Origin: Margaritifera margaritifera
Taxonomy: Eukaryota > Mollusca > Bivalvia > Unionida > Margaritiferidae
Direction of reading: 5' to 3'
DNA length: 64,000 nt
Assembly (NCBI GenBank): GCA_029931535.1
Contig: JAQPZY010001569.1
Location: forward strand, 1,645,001 to 1,709,000
Shown piece by piece: positions 22,282-33,491 of the stretch (position 1 is its first letter; each line of letters opens with the position of its first letter). Under the pieces are notes generated by a model. That model did no database searches. It was not told the origin of the DNA and saw nothing but the letters and a program-made list of their open reading frames with translations. A program made the position numbers and the translations under genes.

Positions 22282-22294
22282 TCAAGTAACTGTT

Positions 22295-23260
22295 TGCCAG
22301 TATACATCAATTTGCCCAGCAGTCATAGGGTATAGAAGACGTTTGACCTATATCAGTAAGCCCAGTTTAATACGCCCATTATAACACTACTAAAGGGTTC
22401 TAGAGTTATACCATAACAATTACATGTACCTGTGACCTTGACCTTTCCAGTGGGACCATCAATGTTAAACGCTCAAACAACTATGTAGCGTATGTATATA
22501 TGCATTAGTTAAGGATTTCACAGCACGCCAGCACAGTACTGACTATATTGTGCTCATTAAAAGTTTAGTTCTAAAACTATAAAGGGAAAAATTTAGAATA
22601 AGGTTAGGAAGATAAACCGTTCCAAATAAAAGTAAAGGGCAAAGATCTTAAAAAGATCGTAAAAATATAAACGGTGACAAATTAAAGGCCGATAAACAAT
22701 TCGGTATAAAATGAAATATTTTCCCTTACAAGATAAAAGATAACAAGTAAAAAAAAGTTGAAGTTCTTTAAAACGTATATCAAAGACAACAAAAAGGTCA
22801 AGAGTGTAAAGTCCTTAAAATATGGGATCCAAATTTGTTGTATAAACCGCATGCTTTTAGAACGTTTAATACAGTGCTCCGATGTCAGTGGACACTAGCA
22901 CGGTATTCATTCCGGTATAGGTTCACCCTTCAGGAGATATGTTAAGGTTAGACATATGTGTCCTATATATATGAGCGACATAATACCACGTCATCTCTGG
23001 CAATTATTCTATATGAATGATGCCACTGTGATGGGTTGGATGTGTCAAAGTTTGTGGAGTTTTTATTCCACATATTATGCCAAGTACTAGTATATAGAAT
23101 ATATCGATTGATATATAATACTTATAGTCCCTATATGGGATTTTCCATTAAAAACAGGTGACTGCTGGGCAACTTTATTTTCTTTATTTCCTCTCTTATT
23201 ACCCTTAATACCGATGTGACTGGGTAGTCACAGTACATTATGCTTTTTGCAGACTGTATA
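22295..23260. other. No gene seen
   Basis: AT-rich DNA between copy A and the LINE. One phrase at 22431, tgaccttgaccttt, resembles tandem nuclear-receptor half-sites but is isolated. Confidence 0.4.
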
Positions 23261-23264
23261 AACA

Positions 23265-26200
23265 GATCATGTTTCTTTAAACTTGAGGTATTAAGGAATT
23301 GTCAAATTTAAGATTTTGTAAGTTTTTCACTGTGGAAAGTGATTCAGAAAAAATAACGTTATGGATAGGTTTTAATTTAGTGCAATGATTTAAGTATGGA
23401 TGTAAATTCCGCGTTAAGATGTAGGCTGTATTGGGTAACAGGATGGAGATGGTGTTGTGTGGTGTTGCAACAGCAGCAGCAACCTTTTTGCCTTCTTTCG
23501 AACCGTCTGTAAATAAGAACTTATGGCTATTATAGAAGGCTCTTATTTCACTGAATGTACTCTGAAAAATAAGAAGTATTGAAGCAGACTTTTGAATTGT
23601 CATAGTACAAATAATATTTGGAGGAGGGTATTAACCAAGGTGATGATTTTATGATAAGAATTTCGCAGGATTGTCAATATTCATTTTCCTGCTTCAAGAT
23701 AAGGGCAAATTCGTATGTTAAATGTGGATGAAATTTATTTTCCGATACATAATTTGGTATTTGGTCCTAAAGACGACATCTAATGTAGGGTTAGATCGAT
23801 CAGACGAAAGATTGGTTATATACTCAAGAGACAATTTCCTTCGTCTGAAATAAAGGGATGCTTCATTTGCCTCAACAATGAGGCTTTTCTGAAGGGGACG
23901 TTCTAAATCCTCGCAGACAAAGTCCAAATCTCTGATTGTGTATCGGATCAAGAATCTTACGGTAAGGTTTCCGAGCTGATCCGTACATAATCGAGCCATA
24001 GTCAAGTTTCGATCTTACTAATGAGATGTATAACCAGAGTAAGACCTTTCATTCTACTCCCCAATCTGTATTTGCCACGACTCGTACAATATCCACTGTT
24101 TTTTTGTTTTTGTTTTGTTTCTTGTAGTTTTTAACATCTATACCTGAAGTATCTAATATGAGGAAGGTAAGTTAGTTTACGGACAAAACTAGTTCTAAAA
24201 ATTTGGTCTCCTCCACAACAGGGTTAAGAGAACCATCAAGATTGAATTTTCTGTTATGGTGTATTTTACGGAATTGACAGAAGTACATACAAACAGTTTT
24301 TAATTTGGAAGATTTTAGCCCGTCTTCTTCTGACCATTTCTGAACTATTATAAATGTTATCTGTAGTTGACTTTCCATAGAATGCATACTATTTTACATA
24401 CAGCAGAAAGTCGTCGACAGATAATGAGCAGTTAGTTTCTAGACATTTCATTATGTTGTTACTTTTGATGTTAAATATGGTGACTGACAAAATGCTGCCT
24501 TGAGGTACACACGAAAGAAAATGGTGACTATATGTGCTTTCTTTATGAAAGCTTCTCTTATAAATGTTTCAACTCTGACTAAATGGTTAATTGTACTTCT
24601 CTGGCGCCTGAGTTTACATTGGAAGTTTCATAGTAGTTTGTTGAATTCAAGACACCAGAAGGAATCTGTCATTTATCATTCATTCTATGGATTTGCAAAT
24701 ACAGCTTGTTAGTGCTATGGGATGATAGTTGGAAGAGTCGGTATGGTCCTTGGCGAGCTTCGGTATTGGGTTGGAAAATGTTAAGTAGTGTGTTGAGAGC
24801 TGTGCCGGTAAGAGTGTATATTATCTGGTCCTGCTGAAGCTTTATGGGCCTAATCAAGAGAGTCTTGTAGTTCTCTGAGAGTAGATGGTTTATTGTAATC
24901 TTCAGTATGAGCAGATTTAATGTTTAAAGGAACATTTTCTTTCAGATTTTTTTTTTATTCGGTATGGTTTTCAGAATAGCCGCATATTTCTCTGGTGAAG
25001 AATTTTTGGAGAATGTTTCGTCCAATGTGCTTGTAATTTCTGGTATTGTAGTGACCAATTTATCAGATTTTTAAAAATGTTTGGTACAGTTGGTTTTATA
25101 TTTGCAATAATTGTTCGTATCATATTCCATACTGATTTCATACAGAAACGAAAGTTCAAAATAGAGACATAGGATCTCTATGATGCCTTGTCAGTATTCC
25201 TTGGAATGTTGTTGTATGTTTTCTTTTAAAAGGTCATCTGAAGGCAGATAGCTGTTGGGTCATGTTCTTTCAGTAGAAGACTTAACATTGCAATTCCATT
25301 GTATTATTGTATCATATATATTTATGAAAGTGGTGGAAGTACGGGATTTCCTGGAGTTTTCCCTGGTGCGGTATCAGGGGCTCTCTAGTTTTCATACTTT
25401 CGAGACTTCCAAACTTATTGAAGAGCTTGATAGGACCGTCAGATCCTTGTGTGTGTCTTTTATATTCTTTAATTCGTTCTTTATTCGGTTTCGAGCATGT
25501 ATTTCTACGATGGACAGCAGTTTCCTGGATTTTGGGTAGGCCGGATCTAACTAGCTTCTTTCTAGTAGTACTGGGTTTTTTTATGTGTCACAATGTTACT
25601 TTTAACACTGGGTCCAGTTGCTTGCTGCCCTTACCGTGGACTGTATCTAACCGATTCTTCGCTTGTAGCGTTGGGTTTCTTATTTGTCATACTGTTACAA
25701 TTATTTATTGCTTTCTCTCGGGCTCGGTGTTGATTGCACAGGTTTGGGAGAGGTAGGGTGGGGATGGGTGTCAACATTGTAAACTTGGTCTTGCCCTGTG
25801 AACAGGAAATGTATGTCTTGGTACAGTCAAAATTTGTGGAAGGCTTCTTCCCGACCTCAGCTGCGTTAGATCAGGATTTGCCGGCAGTGTTTAATGGAGT
25901 TGTGGCTTTCACTAATTTGCTTGCCTCACGAAAAGTTATGCCTTTCTCCAGTTTCACTCACTGGATCTCCTTCTTCAGTTTCCACTTAGGGAAATCTCTA
26001 GAGTACAGGAAGTGATCCACTTACCAATTCGCACATGAACTTTTCTCCTGACATTACGATCCTTCATGGCTCTCTTGTCCACAGCTTGGGCAGACTGGTT
26101 TTCTTAAGCAACCTTCTTTGTGTAAGCCATACTACTGGCAGTTGATGTATCTCGAGGGATTTGGGATGAATTGGTCAACAAGATGTTCGGAAATCCAGCC

Positions 26201-26580
26201 CTGATCTATATAGGCATAGTGATGCAGTCGAACGTCAGTATGTAAGTGTTGATGGGAATCGTCTTGCTGTTTCGGCTAATGCTGATTCGTCTCACAAAGG
26301 AGACGTTCTTGGTTCTGAGATGTTCAAGCATCTGTTTCACTACAGCCATCTACATCCCTAGATCGCACTACACATCTACGTGTGTTATGAAGATTAACTC
26401 TACAAGTGATTGACCCAAGCTAAATTTTCTTAATCCACTTTTTGGTTCTCCAGCCAAGTCCTTAAGTGCTTTTGCTATCACGAAAGCTTTTGCGTTTTGT
26501 TATCTTCTGATTCTCATCATTTGGTTCAACGATGAGAAATCGAGTCCAATTAGCCTAACTCAAAACAGTTTCCTCTTCTG
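23265..26580 (-). pseudogene. Degenerate LINE: zinc-knuckle ORF1, RT and RNase H
   Basis: Minus strand. ORF1 (about 26580-25750) keeps a Cys-rich knuckle block near 26100-26030: PVCPSCGQESHEGS, then CQEKSSCANW, preceded by FIPNPSRYINCQ. An endonuclease-tail-like charged stretch lies near 25500-25300. RT follows: LQQDQIIYTLTGTALNTLL near 24840, an altered active site LSVDDFLLYV near 24410, and KWSEEDGLKSSKLKTVC then PVVEETKFLELV (24340-24190). A linker (EANEASLYFRRRKLSLEY) leads to RNase H with FTDGSKEGKK near 23510 and FSESLSTVKNL near 23330. The order gag knuckles - RT - RNase H matches I/Jockey-like LINEs with an RNase H domain. Stops throughout show it is dead. It lies between the two virus-like modules. 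Confidence 0.82.
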
Positions 26581-26789
26581 AGTCACTGATTGAATTGTTC
26601 CTTATTCTTTTGATTGTATTTTTCAACCCCGTAGCGATATCTGTGTGTATGTAGTTTCCTTGTATCTCTTGCCTCTTAGGAGTCAGAGTGAAGACACATA
26701 CAATGAGTAACGCTCACCTGGAAAATTGCCTTTTAAAATTAAGAAACATGTCCTTAAATTTCCGTATAAATTATACTCTATAGTCATGA

Positions 26790-27100
26790 CTGATCATTGT
26801 AACAAGTTCCATCTCATTGTTTCACAAGGCGTATAAAAATTAATGACATTGAGCTTAGTCTTTGCATGCCAATGTATTATAAATACTTCATTATTAATAA
26901 ATATTCGTGTATAGAGTTTAATCCTTCTAAATCGAATGCACACGAAAATTGGACACGAAAATTGTATCCTAGTAAAGTCATTAAACCATGAAAATGAGTC
27001 TTGAGTTGGGGCCAATGACAGATCATGAAGTATACAGGTTTATCAAGGTTCATCGTAACTCTAATATGACTTTTAAAAGCACAGCGTGAAATCAAAGTGC
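26790..27100 (-). pseudogene. Possible LINE endonuclease fragment
   Basis: A minus-strand frame reads IRVTMNLDKPVYFMICHWP, reminiscent of the strand before the GDFN block of LINE endonucleases. It lies upstream of ORF1 of the neighbouring LINE, so it would be part of a second copy. Weak evidence; it could be chance. Confidence 0.25.
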
Positions 27101-27195
27101 AACGGACGTCTGGACAGATGGAAACGCAAATAGCATGCTCATTGTTTCGCCAAATGGTGGGGAATCGGCAAAGAAAAACTTCAAAACCTACTTAC

Positions 27196-27308
27196 CGCCT
27201 TTGCAAGTACAGTAGAAACTATATTGGTACTCAAGGTAGCGCCACGTCGTTGTCCACTTGATTCTTTGCAGGATGTTTTGCAGCTGTCGAGATCTTTTGG
27301 TGTTTCAT
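27196..27308 (-). pseudogene. Ly6-like exon with disrupted frame (candidate)
   Basis: Minus strand. A good acceptor (ttaaagtttgcag) and a consensus donor (gtaagt) bound 113 nt. One frame starts LDSCKTSCKESSGQ and another ends YQYSFYCTCKGG. Cys-x3-Cys then Cys-x-Cys shortly before the donor is the order expected in the second half of a Ly6/three-finger domain. 113 nt is one short of a multiple of three, so neither frame alone carries both Cys groups. Either the exon is a decayed paralogue of the Ly6 gene at 54-61 kb, the assembly has a 1-nt error, or the resemblance is accidental. No following exon with a CN end is seen below 27196. Confidence 0.35.
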
Positions 27309-27349
27309 CTGCAAACTTTAAAACAAATATACTACAAAAGAATGATTAG

Positions 27350-27984
27350 AAAATTGCATTTTCAAAAAAAAAAAAAATGAACGAACTGACAACACATAAG
27401 CACACACACATATATGAACGGACAGAAGAGGAAATGAATCCAGTTGCTTTCGTCCAAAATGTTAGGAGATAAAATGGCACCAGAATTCAACAAAAACAAC
27501 GTTGATGTCGATGTAACCACACGAATCCTCTCCCTTTATTTCCACAGCTGAATAAATAGTAAATTACATGCACACGTATACGTTACCAACATTTACATTG
27601 CTAAGAACAAATACAATTGTAAATTCGCAACAAATTTTAATTGAATATATCCAGACACGATACTTTTGTTGCAAGAAAGTAACTATAACCAAAATTTGTA
27701 TGACACTTGCATTAGGTCATTCATCTCCCTCCCGCCTATCACGTAACCCCACCTCTCAGCCTCGCCCCTGGGAAGTAAATCAACATTATAATACGAGAAA
27801 ACTATGATATGAGATGGCACAAGAACCACTATAGGCAATGCCACATGCAACTAAACTCAGTCCGAACACTTTTTGTACTTTTTTCGCCGAAAGTTTGTTC
27901 AGGAAGATTACCGCCAACTTCTCAAAATGGTCCAATCTTCATAAAACGTAAAGTTATGTCGCTGATCAGTTAACAATTTTATTC
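27350..27984. other. No gene seen
   Basis: Short A run at 27365-27377 and low-complexity CA-rich text. No supported frame. Confidence 0.4.
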
Positions 27985-28765
27985 ACTTTGACAGCTACGT
28001 CATGTTGACCATATTGACAAGCTATGTAAAGCGTTGTCATCCAAAACTTGCCCTACTCAACAGAATCAAGAAATATTTACCTACAGAAACTTGCATTCTA
28101 ATTCATATATTCTTCCAACTATGGATTATTGTTCAAATGTATGGAGAAACTGTGCCAGATCTCACCTTGACAGGATTTATAAACTTCACAAAAGGGCAGC
28201 ACTCATTTATTAGATGCATCTATTGATTATTCATCAAAAGCATTGTTTACAAAACTAAAATGGTTTATAATATATGAAAGGAATGACTTTCACAAGGCAG
28301 TTCTTGTATATAAATGTCTACATGGAGCTGCACCAGAGTATCTTCAGGATTTATTCAGGCCTTATTCAACACATTACCAGTTGAGATCAACATCACATGG
28401 AAACCTTCATCCACCAAAACCAAGAACAGAGCAATTTAAGAAAAGCTTCATATACTCTGGTACAGTTTTGTGGAACAAGCTTCCACTGCATGTAAAATCT
28501 GTATGGTACAGTTTTGTGGAACAAGCTTCCACTGCATGTAGAATCTGTAGAAAATATTACAGAATTTAAGGAAATATATCATGAGTATGTATGTGTTACT
28601 AAAAGATTATAAGAGAATTTAGCATCTATAATACTAAAGACATGTTAAAATAAATAGTAATTATTAATATCTTTTGTATGATGTAACAGTAGAATGTTAT
28701 ACTTTTCTTAAGAGTGTCTCAAGGGAGAATAGTCCTTGACTAAACGAGTCACCCTCTATAAATAA

Positions 28766-28766
<1 letters not shown>
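27985..28766 (+). pseudogene. LINE 3' end (RT C-terminus plus 3' UTR)
   Basis: Pieces in shifting frames keep LINE wording after the RT palm: HVDHIDKLCKALSSK, LLNRIKKYLPTETC, ARSHLDRIYKLHKRAA, then in the open segment 28243-28569 FHKAVLVYKCLHGAAPEYL, PYSTHYQLRSTSHGNL and SGTVLWNKLPLHV. A 34-bp piece (tggtacagttttgtggaaca and on) is duplicated at 28458-28538. After the stop a conserved 3' UTR runs into an ATT tail at 28767. The same 3' UTR is found split in two at 61410-61540 and 63457-63598. Confidence 0.8.

Positions 28767-28799
<33 letters not shown>
28767..28799 (+). repeat. (ATT)n tail of the LINE
   Basis: Microsatellite tail directly after aataaa, as in LINEs that end in short tandem repeats. 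Confidence 0.9.
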
Positions 28800-28805
28800 G
28801 TGTGT

Positions 28806-29035
28806 GTGTGTGTGGAGGGGGAGCCTGGGATGTTTTCGAGAAAAAAAAATACCCCATATACTAGTAACTTGAAAAAATATTCTTGCTCTGATTTGTAGAA
28901 GAAAAGAACCTTTTATATCCATTATATTAGTTGAAAAAAATTACTTCTCTTCAGATAAAAGGAAATACATTTTCTGGTTCTAAAGAAAATCCCCCCTATC
29001 CTCTCCCCTCGAATATTAAATGACCGGTCCCTTAA
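28806..29035. mobile_element. MITE of the ATTTAATTTTCGGGGGG family, left end lost
   Basis: The interior aaaaaatattcttgctctga and the right end tattaaatgaccggtccctt match the MITEs at 12307 and 57381. The left end merges into a GT run next to the LINE tail. Confidence 0.6.
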
Positions 29036-29279
29036 CTCTCCCTTTTTTGGTCATTTTCTTTTTTTTTGAAAAAAAAAAGGGGGGGGGGGGCTACCAGGTG
29101 GAACACTTAAATTCACCTCCATAGCAAGAATAACCCCATTCCCCTGCCAAAATGATTATTTTAAAGTTGCAGAGTTTACTTCATTTCACTAAAGTGACTT
29201 TTGAACTACTAGTGTGTTTCACAAAAATGAACAATTCTGTGTGAGATACATTAGTAGTTAGTATCTTGACAGTATTCCT

Positions 29280-30410
29280 CGAAGGGACTGACGCTCTACT
29301 GTCCGAAAAAGAATTTCCAGAAATTCAAAATAAGACCATATCTTCTTTATAACTGCTGAGCGTTGAAACCATCTCGGATGTTCTTGAGCGATAAGACTTT
29401 TAAATTAGCCACTGTGGCAGCCATATTGGATGTAAGATCGGCACCATTTTTCCTTAGGACAAATGGGACACCGTTAGAAGATTTTTGGTGAAAATCACAT
29501 GTTGGTATGACCATCGATTCAGAAGAATGAGTGACAAGATTTTCAAAAAATGTTTTTGTGGCGGCCATATTTGAGGTAAGATCTGCACCATTTTCATTCA
29601 GGACTAACTAGATATCATAATTAGTCTTCTGGTGAAAACCCCATGTCGATATGACTTTCCATTTAGGAGTAGCAATATCAAGATTTTCAAAATGACAAGG
29701 TGGCCATACTGGATGTCAGATCGGCACCATTGGATATCAGATCGGCACAATTTGTATTTAAGATCAACTTGACATCATAAGATGTCTGTCAGTGAAAACC
29801 CCATGCTGATATGACTTTCCGTTCAGTAGGCGTAGCTATAACAAGATTTTCAAGATTGGCTGCTGTGGTGACCGTATTGGGTGTCAGATCAGCACTATTT
29901 TCATTTACTAATTAGACTTCAGAGAAGTCTTTTAGTGTAAAGGCTATGTTGATATAACCATCCATTCAGGAGGAGTGATAACAAGATTTTCAAGATGGCC
30001 GCTATGGCGGCCATATTGGATACCTGAGCGGAGCGATTTCATTTAGGACCAACTAGACATCATAAGAAAATCCCATGTCAATATGACTTTCCGTTCAGGA
30101 GGAGAAGCGATAACAAGATATTCAATATGGGTGACGTACCGGTCATACTGGACGTCTGCTCGGCACCATTTGCATTTAGAACTAAGTAGATGTCATACGA
30201 CATCTTTTAGTTAAACCCCTATATTGATATGACCATTCATTCAAGAGGAGTAGCGATAACAATATTTTCAAGATGGATGCGCAAGCGGAACCATTTTCAT
30301 TGAGGACCAACTAGTCCTTGAGATGAATGTGTGTGGGTAAAGTTTCATGACGATCCTGCAAGCAGTTTAGGAGGAGAAGCTATAACAAACTTGTTCAGGC
30401 GACGGACAAC
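29280..30410. repeat. Old array of about 150-bp units (AAGATGGCCGC family)
   Basis: Units carry ttttcaagatggctgctgtg, a catattggatgtcagatcgg block, gcaccattttcatttaggac, and a ccccatgttgatatgacttt block. Copies are strongly diverged. A second array of the same family is at 57990-59270. The long frames inside are incidental. Confidence 0.88.
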
Positions 30411-31397
30411 AGGTCATCCCATAAGCTCTTCTGGTTTGCTCTTCTGGTTTGTGACCAGCAGAGCTAAAAACACTGGTAAATTTTCTAAATTATTAATATA
30501 CCTTGTGTTGATACGAGAACAAGATACTGTCACCAACAACAACATAGTCCAATTCCGTTTTGAATCTGTTACGTAGTGTTGAAATTGTGTCATAATGGTA
30601 ACGTCTGTTTCGTAAACTTGCTCTCCTAAAATAAATAGCTCGTTCAGCTTTTTAGCACTGTCTGATAATGTTCTGTTTTGTACCTGTGCACCTAAAATGC
30701 AAATCACATATGATCTAATATTTACTTACATCAGATACGTGATTTAATCCTTTTCTCATACTTACTGTTTTAACAGTCTTTGCGATCAGGATTGATTATA
30801 CTTATCTCGATGTTATAATCGTGCAATCTGTAAATCATCTTTTCTAAATCATTGCAGGGTATCTTTTATATGTTTGAAATCAACAAATCAACATTTTTTT
30901 TCTCTTGCATGCTTTTTTTTATATAACACAACTAGTTTTGGCCACACCGTTATCCAGTGGGGACCCAAAGTTCTCCCATCAAACAGAATTAAGTTTTGCG
31001 CGGGGGGGGGGGGGGAGGGGCTGAATTTATATTGTGTTAAAAATGTCATTTATTTTCCCTTTACTGAGTGCACAATAAATAGATTATAATGCGATCTAGG
31101 AGAACTTACATCTATTTTGTTTTATATAAAATATGAGCGTTCTCGCACTGTCGAGGGTATATTAAGTAGCTGTGAAGCAACATCCTCGTACCCCAACACG
31201 AGATATTAATAATTCAGAAAATTTACAAGTGTTCTCTGGTGTTCTCGTACCCCTACAAAATATTGATAATTTTGAAACTTTGGAAGTCTTTTCATACTGT
31301 CAGGATACTAACCACTCATTTTTCAGTTCCATGGACAGTTATTAGCACATGCGAGGTTGGATTTGCAAAATATAACCACACATGTGCCTGCGGGCTA
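30411..31397. other. No firm gene
   Basis: A minus-strand open segment (30694-30503) has plausible splice sites (tttgcattttag and aag-gtatat), but neither frame is recognisable, so no exon is claimed. A G run is at 31000-31019. Confidence 0.35.
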
Positions 31398-31403
31398 TTA
31401 CGC

Positions 31404-31890
31404 AAACAGTTACTCGACTTTTACTGTTTGCAAATCCACTACGCGGTTGCGTATCTGTGCTCGGAGTTGCCTGTGGTTTTCCATTTCCGTCAACACGGTC
31501 TCGAACTTGGCCACGCTAATAATTTTATCTTCGATAGCAATCGAGTATAATTAACTAATCGTATTAAGACTACTTTGTGCTGCTACGAGAAATTCCGAAT
31601 TGATAGGTATTCGCTAATGCAGCCGTAAAGTAATTATTTTACTGGAGCCGCTTGCGACACCAGTTACTATCGATATGGCTCCGACAGCAATCCTGATTTG
31701 TACACCTATAATAGCTGTTGTGACTGTGATTCCAGCAACACCCAGACCAACATTTGCTGCAGCGGCGATTCCACAAATAGCTTCAACGACCACACAGCGC
31801 GGTTCTCTTAACGACTTCATCTCGCAGTTGCAGTTCCGCTTCAAATATTTTCTCGCGTCGGTAACATTGAGTCTCGATTATAATTCTTCA
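31404..31890 (-). pseudogene. Glycine-rich membrane protein of the module (copy B)
   Basis: The minus-strand frame 31844-31614 has AICGIAAAANVGLGVAGI and IRIAVGAISIVTGVASGS, matching the copy A membrane segments. After a stop at 31616 the amphipathic tail continues (SLNTIS, then DKIISVAKFETVLTEMENH) to VDLQTVKVE and a stop near 31406. In copy A the same gene also breaks between the membrane segments and the tail. Confidence 0.5.
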
Positions 31891-31929
31891 TGTAGCATAA
31901 TTGCTCGACAACCATACCTTGTTCAGGTG

Positions 31930-32558
31930 CAACACGCACACGCACTTTTAACCAACTACCCTTTTTTACTGGTACAACTGCCATACAATTATAGAAAATA
32001 TCTTCCTGTGGAATACTTTTGTGCGTTCCTGAGGCTGGCCAATACGTTCATATAGAACCATATTGATTACACCCTTGGTTGGTGTCTGAAACGATTGTGC
32101 TCGTCAAGAACTGTTACACGGACAAGTGCATCCATGTTGAATAACAGTCGAGCTCTTTCTCTCCTCGGTTGAGTCAATGTCGGTTTAACAAATTCGTTGG
32201 TGAATTTAACCGGGGTGGATTCAACGCCGAATATTACTTGTTCGATATAGAAAGAATTCCTGGATGTTTTTACACCTGGTGGTGCAGTCAACGATCGGGT
32301 ATTTTCACGTGATAATGCTATAACGCCAAGCTGACCTCGAGTTGGCATTTCCACACCAGGGTGGTCCCAATGGTTGATTTATATTTGGCCCTTAACACGA
32401 TTATATTTGAGCATATAGCAGGGTCTGGTAACACCATTTTGAAGCAGATATTGGTCGACAAGTGGAAGAAAATCACTATCAATATTGGCATCACTGGTCA
32501 GCCGATCCAACACTCCGTCGGTAAATTCCGCAACCCCATCACGTCGGTCAGAATGCAT
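31930..32558 (-). pseudogene. Conserved unknown protein of the module (copy B)
   Basis: Starts at an in-frame Met at 32558 (MHSDRRDGVAEFTDGV), runs through SDANIDSDFLPLVDQYLLQN to a frameshift near 32379, then EMPTRGQLGVIALSRENTR and ESTPVKF, RRERARLLFN and ALVRVTVL to about 32067. Further decayed text matches the copy A C-terminus (VLYER...PQERT). Unlike copy A there is no stop after PTRGQL, so the two copies broke independently. Confidence 0.5.
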
Positions 32559-32583
32559 CACGTATATAATGATAAATCTAACC

Positions 32584-33480
32584 CTAAACACAAACGCCAA
32601 AGACTGTTAAGTATGCGCCCGGATAGACATTGATTACTTCGAACTGAATTTCATCTCCGGCAACTAATGATGCTGATGATGTAAATGTGAAAAATTCAGT
32701 ATTATTACCAATGCCGGTTTTGTGGATACGTGATATCTGTAGCAAACCATGATGCTGCTGATCATTTTTCAACATTGCTATTTGAACGCACCCACCACTA
32801 TTTCCGATTATGATAAACAAGTATGATCTGGACTCGCGCACTTTTAAGATGTGATGTTTAGGTCTATCAAAGCTATTATCAAATGAAGCGAAAACAAGTC
32901 GACCATTTGCTAAAGTTATGGGGTCCGTTTTTTCCTCTGCTTCTTTGTTTCATATTCCACCAATTACGTCCCATGACGTTACTACGCGTTGTAGCAAAGG
33001 CATATCTGCAATCTGTTCATCCACGTATTGTTTCATCCCACCATGAGCAGCATCAACCATAGTCTTTGATAAAAGCAATAGAAACGTTACGGTTAGAGTC
33101 TCTGATTTGCCCGGTTTCAGTGATTTCAGTCAGGTTTTCGCGACAGTGCCTCGCAGCCTTACAATAACATCTTGAATGTCCACATTAGATGTTTTAAGTT
33201 TTCCAGTTTGATCTTGCAAAATCACAAGCTCGCCTGAGTTGATGTCAGTCCAGCTCATACACTCAGGCATATTCGCTTTTAAAACGATATTCTGAATGTC
33301 AACGTTAGACGTTATAAGTTTTCCAGTTTCATCTTGGAAAATCACAAGCTCCTCCGAGTCAACGTCAGCAACAACCCGGCTGGTAAACTCAGTCAGATCC
33401 GCTTTGGTGGCAAACCTGCTCAAATCCACATCGGCGCCGCGTCTTCGGGCGGTTGAGCGTCCGTAAATGTTAATAGGCAT
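32584..33480 (-). pseudogene. Fibre-like protein, frameshifted (copy B, two shaft repeats)
   Basis: Starts MPINIYGRSTARRRGADVDL and, in one open frame (33480-33130), carries two shaft units: EELVIFQDETGKLITSNVDI and GELVILQDQTGKLKTSNVDI, about 38 residues apart. Loss of one A in the AAAACC run near 33133 ends the frame. The head resumes in other frames and ends in the open piece 32841-32584 (SRSYLFIIIGNSGGC, then LVAGDEIQFEVINV and LTVFGVCV). Copy A has only one shaft unit. The stop overlaps the region before the next gene by a few bases, as expected in a compact cluster. Confidence 0.58.
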
Positions 33481-33491
33481 TTGTATACTAC

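Larger units (their letters stand above)
16121..22294 (+). mobile_element. Copy A of a virus-like structural gene module (Polinton/adintovirus-like relic)
   Basis: About 6.2 kb, clearly GC-richer than its surroundings. Collinear genes are packed end to end or overlapping by a few bases, all on the plus strand. Recognisable products are a penton-like minor capsid protein, an adenain-like protease and a fibre-like protein with a shaft repeat. A glycine-rich membrane protein closes the module. Large DNA transposons/viruses of the Polinton-Maverick and adintovirus groups carry such sets. The other half expected of a full element (protein-primed polymerase B, retrovirus-like integrase, packaging ATPase, a clear double-jelly-roll major capsid gene) is not visible here. 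Stops, frameshifts and an LTR insertion show it is dead. The right limit comes from where similarity to copy B stops. Confidence 0.72.

Noticed and set aside
25255..26015. Three overlapping plus-strand ORFs of about 90-110 residues
   Set aside because: They are antisense to the zinc-knuckle and charged region of the minus-strand LINE.
23265..26580. Part of the virus-like element lying between copies A and B
   Set aside because: The RT, RNase H and zinc-knuckle motifs are those of a non-LTR retrotransposon, so the interval is a LINE insertion and not missing viral genes.
30503..30694. Minus-strand exon with plausible splice sites
   Set aside because: Acceptor and donor are acceptable and one frame is open, but no frame shows a recognisable domain, and a different frame looks equally protein-like.
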